NCBI GenBank assembly: GCA_964415525.1
Contig: CAYQAS010000189.1
Coordinates: forward strand, 1-5,289
Length of the DNA: 5,289 nt
From: CAZPUI01 sp964415525
GTDB taxonomy: Bacteria; Acidobacteriota; Holophagae; Holophagales; Holophagaceae
Direction of reading: 5' to 3'
This document shows, one piece after another, positions 1-5,289 of the stretch; the first letter of the stretch is position 1; each line of letters opens with the position of its first letter. A program made the translations under genes and the position numbers. The notes under the pieces are model-generated. The model searched no databases. It was not told the DNA's origin and saw nothing but the letters and a program-made list of their open reading frames with translations.

Positions 1-91
1 CCCAACGCGGCCTCGACTGAATACTTGGACGGGCTCCTAACCATCATTGCGCCTCGACAGGACCAACAGGGCCACGGTACGTTGGAAGGCT

Positions 92-1057
92 ATGACCCGT
101 AAAACCTTCCAGCGTCGTGCCGTCCGGAGCACGCGACCAGACACGGAGCGATTTTTCACGCTCATGCTGGTCCTGAGCCACCGTACGTTCCGTTGGTCCG
201 TGGCACGGAGCACCGTGAAGTGGGCCGCCGGCATCATCCTCGGGGTCTACCTCATCTCCATGCTCGGCTCGGGCTATGGGCTCTGGGCCACCAAGCGGTT
301 GATGAGCTTCAGTCAGCTTCAGCGGGAAACCATGGACCAGCAGCGCCAGCTGCGGGAGAGCCAGGAACAGGCCCAGACCCTTGAGCAGGAGATCATCACA
401 CTCCAGGAGCAGATGCAGGAACTGATGCGCCACTTGGATCCCAAGGGCACCCCGACCCTCCAACCGGCGCCTTCGAAGCCCGAGGGCGGCACCGAGGCCC
501 CGGGGAAGCTCGGCATGCTGCAGCAGAACCTGGACCGTGCCCGCCAGCAGGCCCAGGCCATCCGGGCCCGCATGGAACCCGTCTTCCACACCTGGAACCA
601 CACGCCCTCCATTCCCCCGACCGCGGGCTACATCAGCTCCCCCTTCGGCCTGCGCCTGACCCCCTTCACGCGAATCAACGAGGCGGGCGCCGGTCCCGTG
701 AGCTACCACAAGGGCCTCGATATCACGAACTCAGAAGGCACGCCGGTGCAGGCCACCGCCGCCGGCAAGGTCACCTTCTGCGGCTGGCAGCCGCTCTACG
801 GGCTCGTGATGGTGATCCGTCACACGGATGAGCTGGAGACGGTCTATGCCCACCTGCAGCGCGCCATGATCGGCGTGGGCACCGAAGTGAACCGGGGTGA
901 CCTCATCGCCGCCATGGGCCGCTCTGGAAATGCCACGGGAGTCCATCTGCACTACGAGGTGCGCCGCTGGGGGGATCCGGTGAACCCCGCGCCCTACCTC
1001 AAGCTGCAGCGCCAGTTCCTCGCCAAGGACCGCTCATTCTTCAAGTTCCGCGGATAA
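92..1057 (+). CDS. Membrane-anchored M23 (LytM-type) peptidoglycan endopeptidase
   Basis: Predicted zinc endopeptidase that cuts peptide cross-links in peptidoglycan, anchored in the inner membrane and acting in the periplasm. Numbering is from the ATG at 92 (321 aa). Residues 1-41 are a basic cytoplasmic tail, about 42-65 a single membrane segment, about 70-115 and 138-163 Gln/Glu/Arg-rich coiled coil, and about 178-302 the M23 domain. All LytM hallmarks are visible: HKGLD (H206, D210), H254 in YAHL, and HLH (H285, H287). By family analogy H206, D210 and H287 bind zinc and H254/H285 are catalytic, so the enzyme should be active. An in-frame TAA at 38-40 limits the start to TTG 47, ATG 92 or later. 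ATG 92 is preferred: GGAAGG lies just upstream (84-89, closely spaced) and TTG 47 has no visible ribosome site. No convincing promoter is seen in 1-91. The bactofilin gene follows after 3 nt, which suggests the two proteins work together in cell shape. Confidence 0.9.
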   Translation: MTRKTFQRRAVRSTRPDTERFFTLMLVLSHRTFRWSVARSTVKWAAGIILGVYLISMLGSGYGLWATKRLMSFSQLQRETMDQQRQLRESQEQAQTLEQEIITLQEQMQELMRHLDPKGTPTLQPAPSKPEGGTEAPGKLGMLQQNLDRARQQAQAIRARMEPVFHTWNHTPSIPPTAGYISSPFGLRLTPFTRINEAGAGPVSYHKGLDITNSEGTPVQATAAGKVTFCGWQPLYGLVMVIRHTDELETVYAHLQRAMIGVGTEVNRGDLIAAMGRSGNATGVHLHYEVRRWGDPVNPAPYLKLQRQFLAKDRSFFKFRG

Positions 1058-1060
1058 GCC

Positions 1061-1561
1061 ATGTTCACCAAGCCCAAGAAGAAGCTCGACGCCGCCCCCG
1101 CCATCCACTCCCTGCTCGGGAAGGGGATGCTCTGGAAGGGTGAGATCCACTGCGGCAAGGACAGCCTCCGCGTAGAAGGCACCGTCGAGGGCACCATCCA
1201 TTCCGACGGCGAGGTGGTCGTGGCCCCCACGGGACTCGTCAACGGCATCATCCACGCCCGCCACCTCATCGTGACCGGTCGCGTGGAAGGCGTCTTCCGC
1301 ATCGAAGAGTGCTTGGAGATCCACGGCACCGGCTGCGTGGAGGGCGAGGTCGAGGTCGGTTCCCTCGTGGTGGACGAAGGCGGCATCCTTCAGGGCGTCT
1401 GCACCCGCAAGGGCCACGAGCGTCAGGTGGTCACCACCAGCCAGTTCCGGGAGAAGGCCCACCCCGCAGAGGATCAGCCGGAAGCGACGGACACGGCTGA
1501 AGCGCCATCCCACGAGCCTGCGGAAGCCCCCGTCTCCCGCACCCGACGGAAGACCCGCTGA
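1061..1561 (+). CDS. Bactofilin (polymer-forming cytoskeletal protein)
   Basis: Bactofilins polymerise without nucleotide into membrane-associated filaments that localise cell-wall enzymes. The 166-aa protein has a central bactofilin (DUF583) domain at about residues 17-115, recognisable by short beta-helix rungs with recurring V-E-G or V-x-G turns: LRVEGTVEGTI, GLVNGIIHA, TGRVEGVF, GCVEGEVEV, GGILQGVC. Its start MFTKPKKK resembles the Phe/Lys membrane-targeting peptide known from Caulobacter BacA. Residues 116-166 form a probably disordered Ala/Glu/Pro-rich tail that ends in a basic cluster (RTRRKTR). Four cysteines (31, 84, 92, 114) lie in the core. The start is 3 nt after the stop of the M23 peptidase gene. 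Only a weak GGA (1052-1054, 6 nt spacing) precedes it, so translational coupling is likely. The family call is firm; the role in positioning the neighbouring peptidase is inferred from context. Confidence 0.93.
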   Translation: MFTKPKKKLDAAPAIHSLLGKGMLWKGEIHCGKDSLRVEGTVEGTIHSDGEVVVAPTGLVNGIIHARHLIVTGRVEGVFRIEECLEIHGTGCVEGEVEVGSLVVDEGGILQGVCTRKGHERQVVTTSQFREKAHPAEDQPEATDTAEAPSHEPAEAPVSRTRRKTR

Positions 1562-1590
1562 CCCGAATCCGGGGAAGACGTCTGCAGCGA

Positions 1591-1605
1591 ACCGCTACCA
1601 GCGGT
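1591..1605. terminator. Possible small hairpin at the convergent gene junction
   Basis: ACCGCT-ACC-AGCGGT is a perfect 6-bp inverted repeat with a 3-nt loop. On the plus strand it is followed by ATTTG, a very weak T-tract. It lies about 30 nt after the bactofilin stop and overlaps the last codons and stop of lptD on the other strand. It could help end transcription of the M23-bactofilin operon, but the stem is short and the T-run poor. A second, weaker stem (CCCG-AATC-CGGG, 1562-1573) sits directly after the bactofilin stop. The 33-nt convergent gap holds nothing else. Confidence 0.3.
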
Positions 1606-3877
1606 ATTTGAACAGGTCGCCGAGCCCGCGCAGGTTCAGGCTCAGGTCGAGCCGATCGTCCATGCCCCGGCGGAAGGGATCGTCCAGGGCGACGTGGGAA
1701 TAGCGCAGGATCGTGGCCACACACGGCGTCACCCAGGTGAGGCCGACTTGGCTGCTGACGAAGCCGGCGTTCCGGTGCCCCGCCGGAGTCTGCCGGGAGA
1801 AGGCGTAGTTGGCGCTGTATTCGAAGCGCACGCGATCGCTCCAGATGCGGTGCAGACCGCCCACCTGGATGCCGCGCTGGCGCACGAGGAAGCGATTCAA
1901 TCCGGTGCTGAAGGCCGCCACCGTGATCCGATCCTGATCGGGAAGTTTGAAATCCATGGACAACGCCGTGTCCGCGGAACTCTCGCCCACCTCGGAAGAG
2001 CGGCGGAAGCTGATGCGCACGGTGTCATCGGGCTCGAAATCCAGCTCGTTGTCCAGGGAGCCCCAGCCCTTCTTCTGCGTGCGGCCGTCCGGCTGCAGCA
2101 CAGGCTTGACGTGGAAGCGCATGGACGTGCGCCAGCGCACCAGATCGGCGAACACCAGGCCCTTGCCTGCCCGACCCAGAAGGTGCTGTCGGAAGCCGAC
2201 TTCCACGCTCTGCTCCCCCATGGCCGAACCCAGCACGCCCGGCCGCGCGTCCACCTCATCGAAGCGAGGCACGCGGTCCGCCTTGTTGAAACCGCTGTTG
2301 GCCGTGAGCCCGACGTAGGGCTCCAGCACGTGCTTCACCTCTCCTTTGTATCCGAGGAGGCTGAACCGCTCGAAGACGCGCCCCACTTGCGGTCCGGAGA
2401 ACTGCAGACGGCTGGAGAGCATGCGGCGCACCAGCTGCGGGCCATCCACCGTGAAGGGCGAAAGCGCCTGTTCCTGCAGCGACTCCTGGAAGCCGGAGAG
2501 GCCATCCTGGGTGTTGAAGAAGGGATCCCGCAGGCTCGCGCCGTAACGGGTATAGCGAGCCATCACCTGCAGGTCCGCCCGCACCGGCCCCAGCTGCCCG
2601 AGCCGCCCCTGGACGCGGCTGTAGACGTCATCCCGGCCCCAGTAGTAGTAGCCCGAAGGCTGGTCATCCCCCAGCTGGAGCACATAGGACAGGCGGCCTA
2701 CGCGGGCCCCGCCATCCACATAGAAGTTGCCAATTTCCACCGGGTAGAAACGCAACTGGACCGATGGGGAGGTCTTGCGGCGGAAGTTCGTGGGAAAGCC
2801 CGGCTGGAAGAGGGGATCCTCCGGCAGGAAAAAGCTGCGCTGCTCAGACGCGGAAAGACTCAGGCTGGCGAAGGAGAAGTTCCGTCCCGCATAGATCGAG
2901 CTGTCGAAGGACGTGGTGCCCAGTCCACCCGTACCTCGGCCGTAGTCTGCGTCCAACAGGGTGTCCGAGGCCTGGTTGACGTCCGCCGCCAGGGTCCAGC
3001 CATCCTCCCGCTGCCAGAGTTCCTTGACCTGGAAGCGGTAGCGGCGGCGCTGGGGCTCCTCCCGTTCATGGATGAGCTGGCCGGTGACGCTGCCCTGATG
3101 CGTCGGATCCGGATGCCAGCGGAGTTCACCTCCCCAGAGCGGTCTCTGGCGGCTGAAGAACTCGGGACTGGCGGTGACATCCGCCCGGTCTCCCAGGGTC
3201 TGGAACCAGGTCGGGCCGAAGGCCATGCCGTAACGCGAGGATCGGCCGATGGAAGGCGGCAGCAGCCCCGAGCTGCGCTGGGCCTTGGCCGGAAAGATGG
3301 CCCAGGGCAGAAAATACGGCGTGGGCACCTTTCCCAAGTAGATCAATGCGTTATGCAGGGTGGCGAAGCCGTCCAGATCGAGTTTTAGGCTGGAGATGCG
3401 GGCCGTCCAACCGGGCGATTCCTGGGGGCAGGCGTTCACCTCCACCGCGTCGAAGGCCCAATGCCGGAGCGTGTGGAAGACCACCTTGTCGCTGCGCAGG
3501 GTCCAGTCCGGATCCACCTCCAGCTCCAGGGCGAAGGCCTCCCCGGCCCTCTGGCCCCAGTGCATGCGGAGCCGCCCACAACGCAGCCGCACGCCGGGCC
3601 CTTCCAACCGGATGTTGCCCAGGGCCTCGAGTTCCTCTGTCGCCGGGATGTAGGTGATCCGATCCGCCAGCAACAGGATGCCGTCGGCCTCGATCGCGCC
3701 CCGCTCCAGCACCAGCCGCTCCGGGGACTGCAGCAGGCGGTCGCCGGTGTAGGTCTCCTCCATCCGCTCCCCCCGCCATGCGAATGGCAGGGGGCGCTTC
3801 GGAGGCGGTTCCTGCGCGTACAGGCCGACCGCCGCCAGGACGGCGGCGCACCAGCCAGCTGCAGCGCGGTGGGTCAC
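1595..3877 (-). CDS. lptD: LPS-assembly outer-membrane protein LptD
   Basis: LptD is the outer-membrane barrel that, with lipoprotein LptE, inserts lipopolysaccharide into the outer leaflet at the end of the Lpt bridge. The 760-aa product is close to the usual family length. Residues 1-21 are a signal peptide (probable cleavage after GLYA, before QEPP). About 40-170 is an OstA/LptA-like beta-jellyroll domain. About 185-760 is the barrel, with the family's conserved entry block (VPTPYFLPWAIFP, then RSSGLLPPSIG), a KHVLEPYVGL strand, and a C-terminal FKYRW that ends in an aromatic residue, as barrel insertion signals do. Mature cysteines are C100, C150 and C719, which differs from the four-cysteine E. 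coli pattern. The GTG start at 3877 is chosen because GAGG lies 6 nt upstream and a signal peptide follows at once. It starts 8 nt after the ZIP transporter stop. No lptE or other lpt gene is in the window. Confidence 0.93.
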   Translation of the reverse strand: MTHRAAAGWCAAVLAAVGLYAQEPPPKRPLPFAWRGERMEETYTGDRLLQSPERLVLERGAIEADGILLLADRITYIPATEELEALGNIRLEGPGVRLRCGRLRMHWGQRAGEAFALELEVDPDWTLRSDKVVFHTLRHWAFDAVEVNACPQESPGWTARISSLKLDLDGFATLHNALIYLGKVPTPYFLPWAIFPAKAQRSSGLLPPSIGRSSRYGMAFGPTWFQTLGDRADVTASPEFFSRQRPLWGGELRWHPDPTHQGSVTGQLIHEREEPQRRRYRFQVKELWQREDGWTLAADVNQASDTLLDADYGRGTGGLGTTSFDSSIYAGRNFSFASLSLSASEQRSFFLPEDPLFQPGFPTNFRRKTSPSVQLRFYPVEIGNFYVDGGARVGRLSYVLQLGDDQPSGYYYWGRDDVYSRVQGRLGQLGPVRADLQVMARYTRYGASLRDPFFNTQDGLSGFQESLQEQALSPFTVDGPQLVRRMLSSRLQFSGPQVGRVFERFSLLGYKGEVKHVLEPYVGLTANSGFNKADRVPRFDEVDARPGVLGSAMGEQSVEVGFRQHLLGRAGKGLVFADLVRWRTSMRFHVKPVLQPDGRTQKKGWGSLDNELDFEPDDTVRISFRRSSEVGESSADTALSMDFKLPDQDRITVAAFSTGLNRFLVRQRGIQVGGLHRIWSDRVRFEYSANYAFSRQTPAGHRNAGFVSSQVGLTWVTPCVATILRYSHVALDDPFRRGMDDRLDLSLNLRGLGDLFKYRW

Positions 3878-3883
3878 GTCAAG

Positions 3884-3887
3884 CCTC
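3884..3887 (-). promoter_or_regulatory. Ribosome binding site of lptD overlapping the ZIP stop codon
   Basis: On the minus strand GAGG lies 6 nt before the GTG start of lptD, and its first two bases are the last two of the TGA stop of the upstream metal-transporter gene. Ribosomes finishing the transporter would therefore be placed at the lptD start, which suggests translational coupling. The site also supports the GTG as the real start. Confidence 0.7.
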
Positions 3888-4686
3888 AGTGGGCGTGATC
3901 GTGGCCAGCGTGATCATGGTCGTCGCCCGCAGGTTCCGAAACGGCAGCGGGAGCGGCTCCATGGCCATGGTCGTGGGGCACGAGGAAGGCGGTGAGCACG
4001 AAGATTCCTATGCCGCCCAGGAGGCTCAGGGTGCTCTTCCAGCCCTTCTCCTTCTGGACTTCCGGCAGCAGATCCGAACACGCCACGTAGAGACCCAGGC
4101 CCGCCGTCAGCCCCAACACCGGGCCCAGGGGCAGGTGGAAGTAGGCCGGAGCGATGGATCCCAACAGCGCGGCGCCCGCCAGGGTGCCCGCCGCACGGAT
4201 CGCCCCCCGGGCGCCGAAGCCCCGGGCCAGGAAGATGCTGGCGATGGTGCCGCCTTCCGGGATCCGGTGGAGCAGGACGCCGAAGAAGACGAGCATGCCC
4301 AGGCTGCTGTGGGCCTTCATGGCGGCGGTGATGGCCATGCCGTCCATGAAGCTGTGCAGGGAGAGCCCCACCAGCGCGAGGATGCCCGTGAAGGCCCCCC
4401 CGGGATGGCTGTGCTCTTCCTCGCCGTAGTGGAAGTGCGGACTGATGCCGTGTTCGATCACATGCACGATGAAGAAGCCGCCCAGAGCCCAGAGGGCCAT
4501 GCGCTCCCCCCCATGCATGAGGGCCTCGGGCAACACCCTGGCCAGGGAGACGGAGACGAGGTAGCCCGCCGCCAAGCCCGAGAGCATCCGCATGACATGG
4601 TGCTTGCCGTGCTGAAGGAAGCCCACCACCAGCCACCCTCCGAGGAGGGTAGCCAGGGCCGCTAAGGGCGCGAGAAGGTAGGACAT
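3886..4686 (-). CDS. ZIP-family divalent metal transporter
   Basis: Inner-membrane carrier of the ZIP (SLC39-like) family, which moves Zn2+, Fe2+, Mn2+ or similar ions into the cytoplasm; the substrate cannot be read from the sequence. The 266-aa protein has about eight membrane segments (roughly 5-25, 34-54, 63-80, 98-120, 127-153, 159-182, 186-206, 216-236). The metal-site motifs are HSFMDG (H111, D115) in TM4 and HRIPEG (H140, P143, E144) in TM5. CSDLLPEV in TM7 is also typical. Histidine clusters, probably metal-binding, lie in the TM3-TM4 loop (HFHYGEEEHSH, 84-94) and in the C-terminal tail (HDHGHG near 238 and DDHDHAGHDHAH at the end). R141 stands where many ZIPs have an acidic second-site ligand. 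The ATG is 3 nt after the upstream stop with a weak AGG 8 nt before it. lptD follows after 8 nt, so the genes are probably co-transcribed. Confidence 0.9.
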   Translation of the reverse strand: MSYLLAPLAALATLLGGWLVVGFLQHGKHHVMRMLSGLAAGYLVSVSLARVLPEALMHGGERMALWALGGFFIVHVIEHGISPHFHYGEEEHSHPGGAFTGILALVGLSLHSFMDGMAITAAMKAHSSLGMLVFFGVLLHRIPEGGTIASIFLARGFGARGAIRAAGTLAGAALLGSIAPAYFHLPLGPVLGLTAGLGLYVACSDLLPEVQKEKGWKSTLSLLGGIGIFVLTAFLVPHDHGHGAAPAAVSEPAGDDHDHAGHDHAH

Positions 4687-4689
4687 GGA

Positions 4690-5289
4690 CTAGGCCTGGG
4701 CCTTGGGCTTGCGACCCCGCTTAGCGGGAATCTTGGGCTCCCCGGCGAGTTCCGCGGCGGCCGTGACGACCGCAGGTGTCGGCTCGACCTTGGGCTTGCG
4801 GCCACGCTTGGCGGGGGCCTTTTCCACAGCGGGAGCCTCAATCACAGGAACCTCAGCTGCGGCCTTGGGCTTGCGGCCCGGCTTCGCAGGGACCTTCGCC
4901 ACCTCCGGTTCGGCGACGGCAACCACCACGGGCGCCGCGCCCATGCGCTTGGGGCGCATGACGGGAGCCAGCAGGGAGGCGGCATCCAACACCACCGGCG
5001 TCGGTGCGGGCTCGGGCTTCGGCGCCACGGGAACCACCGGCTGGGGTCGGGGCTTTGCGGCCACCTTCACAGGCAGGGTCGCATCCACCACCGGCACGGG
5101 CGCAGGTTCGGCCTTCGCGGCAGCCTGAGCCGTGGCGTGGGGGCGCGGCCGACCCGCGGGCTTCGCGGGCAGGGTCGCATCCGCCACCGGGGCAGGACGG
5201 GACTCGGGCTGAGCGGCGGTCTCGGCACCAGCCTCCTGGGACGCGGGCGCGGCGGCGCGATCGCCTCCGCGGCCGCGGCGCCGACGACG
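4690..5289 (-). CDS. C-terminal part of an Ala/Pro/Lys-rich repeat protein with AT-hook-like motifs (5' end outside window)
   Basis: Partial gene: 199 codons and a TAG stop, with no in-frame stop up to the right edge. I do not recognise the full protein. The visible part begins RRRRRGRGGDRAAAP, an Arg/Gly-rich stretch like tails of DEAD-box RNA helicases or RNase E-type proteins. Next come two roughly 32-residue units that start V(A/V)DATLP, a degenerate third (VVLDAASLLAP), and three PAK(R/P)GRKPK motifs near the C-terminus. Composition is Ala, Pro, Val, Lys and Arg with few bulky residues, so the region is probably disordered and could bind DNA or RNA through its basic motifs. The GTG at 5187 could be read as a start, but it lacks a Shine-Dalgarno sequence and lies inside the repeat pattern, so I take the reading frame as continuing upstream. 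It ends 3 nt before the ZIP transporter start, likely in one operon. The existence of the gene is well supported; its function is unknown. Confidence 0.75.
   Translation of the reverse strand, partial: RRRRRGRGGDRAAAPASQEAGAETAAQPESRPAPVADATLPAKPAGRPRPHATAQAAAKAEPAPVPVVDATLPVKVAAKPRPQPVVPVAPKPEPAPTPVVLDAASLLAPVMRPKRMGAAPVVVAVAEPEVAKVPAKPGRKPKAAAEVPVIEAPAVEKAPAKRGRKPKVEPTPAVVTAAAELAGEPKIPAKRGRKPKAQA
4702..4890 (-). repeat. Three AT-hook-like PAK(R/P)GRKPK repeats
   Basis: Three 27-bp in-frame copies lie at 4702-4728, 4789-4815 and 4864-4890 and encode PAKRGRKPK, PAKRGRKPK and PAKPGRKPK. All three share the plus-strand stretch CTTGGGCTTGCG; the remainder differs mostly at third codon positions, so the peptide is conserved more than the DNA. 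The RGRKPK core resembles but is not identical to the canonical AT-hook core RGRP, and similar basic repeats occur in histone H1-like and myxobacterial CarD-type tails. DNA binding is an inference. Confidence 0.75.
4963..5187 (-). repeat. Degenerate tandem repeat of about 96 bp within the coding region
   Basis: Two in-frame units of 32 codons (5092-5187 and 4996-5091) begin VADATLPAK and VVDATLPVK and continue with PRP and AEPAP/PEPAP segments. A shortened third unit (4963-4995, VVLDAASLLAP) follows. At DNA level GGCAGGGTCGCATCC occurs at 5168 and again at 5072, exactly 96 nt apart. The units look like a duplicated disordered linker. Confidence 0.6.

Noticed and set aside
25..30. TTGGAC as a -35 promoter element for the M23 operon
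   Set aside because: No acceptable -10 box is found at about 17 nt spacing, so a promoter call would be guesswork.
44..709. Minus-strand open frame of 221 codons antisense to the M23 gene
   Set aside because: Composition is low-complexity and has no motif; the plus-strand frame has a full M23 domain.
1694..3388. Long plus-strand open frame of 564 codons antisense to lptD
   Set aside because: Its product (repeated His, Arg, Ala and Gln with no domain) looks like a reverse-strand reading of a GC-rich gene. The minus-strand frame gives a clear LptD with signal peptide and barrel motifs.
3959..3970. Palindrome CCATGGCCATGG
   Set aside because: It is explained by codons of the Gly/His/Ala-rich tail of the ZIP transporter and has no regulatory context.
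3778..4665. Plus-strand open frame of 295 codons antisense to the ZIP gene
   Set aside because: It overlaps the clear ZIP transporter on the minus strand and has no recognisable domain; long antisense frames are expected at this GC content.
4703..5128. Plus-strand Gly/Ala/Thr-rich frame resembling a repeat surface protein
   Set aside because: It is the mirror of the repeats in the minus-strand gene; that gene fits the operon spacing with the ZIP transporter, while this frame has no context.
5185..5187. GTG as start of the repeat-protein gene
   Set aside because: No ribosome binding site precedes it, it lies within the V(A/V)DATLP repeat, and the frame remains open for 34 more codons to the window edge.

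Overview
The window is GC-rich DNA from a Gram-negative (diderm, LPS-bearing) bacterium. The LptD gene shows the outer membrane and LPS export directly. The high GC content, tight gene packing and gene types would fit an acidobacterium of the Holophaga/Geothrix kind or a GC-rich proteobacterium, but this placement is an impression and not proven by the sequence. There are no RNA genes, mobile elements, CRISPR arrays or phage genes, and no previously undescribed system is evident. The contents look like ordinary chromosomal cell-envelope genes plus one poorly characterised repeat-rich protein.

Plus strand, left part (about 92-1561): a two-gene unit. A membrane-anchored M23 (LytM-type) peptidoglycan endopeptidase is followed after 3 nt by a bactofilin. 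This pairing is known from several bacteria, where the bactofilin polymer positions a cell-wall hydrolase to shape the cell. The peptidase has a complete set of active-site residues, a basic cytoplasmic tail, one membrane segment and a coiled coil. The bactofilin begins with a short Phe/Lys peptide that resembles a membrane-targeting sequence.

Convergent junction (1562-1594): only 33 nt separate the bactofilin stop from the lptD stop, with a small hairpin at the boundary.

Minus strand, right part (1595-5289), in transcription order: (i) the C-terminal 199 residues of a protein whose start lies beyond the right edge, made of Ala/Pro/Val/Lys-rich repeats and three AT-hook-like PAK(R/P)GRKPK motifs; (ii) after 3 nt, a ZIP-family metal transporter with a His-rich loop and tail; (iii) after 8 nt, the LPS-assembly protein LptD, with a GTG start and a Shine-Dalgarno sequence that overlaps the ZIP stop codon. 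The spacing suggests one co-transcribed, partly translationally coupled operon whose promoter lies outside the window. The two operons share an envelope theme (cell-wall shaping on one strand, LPS insertion on the other), but they are convergent and so are not expected to share a transcript.
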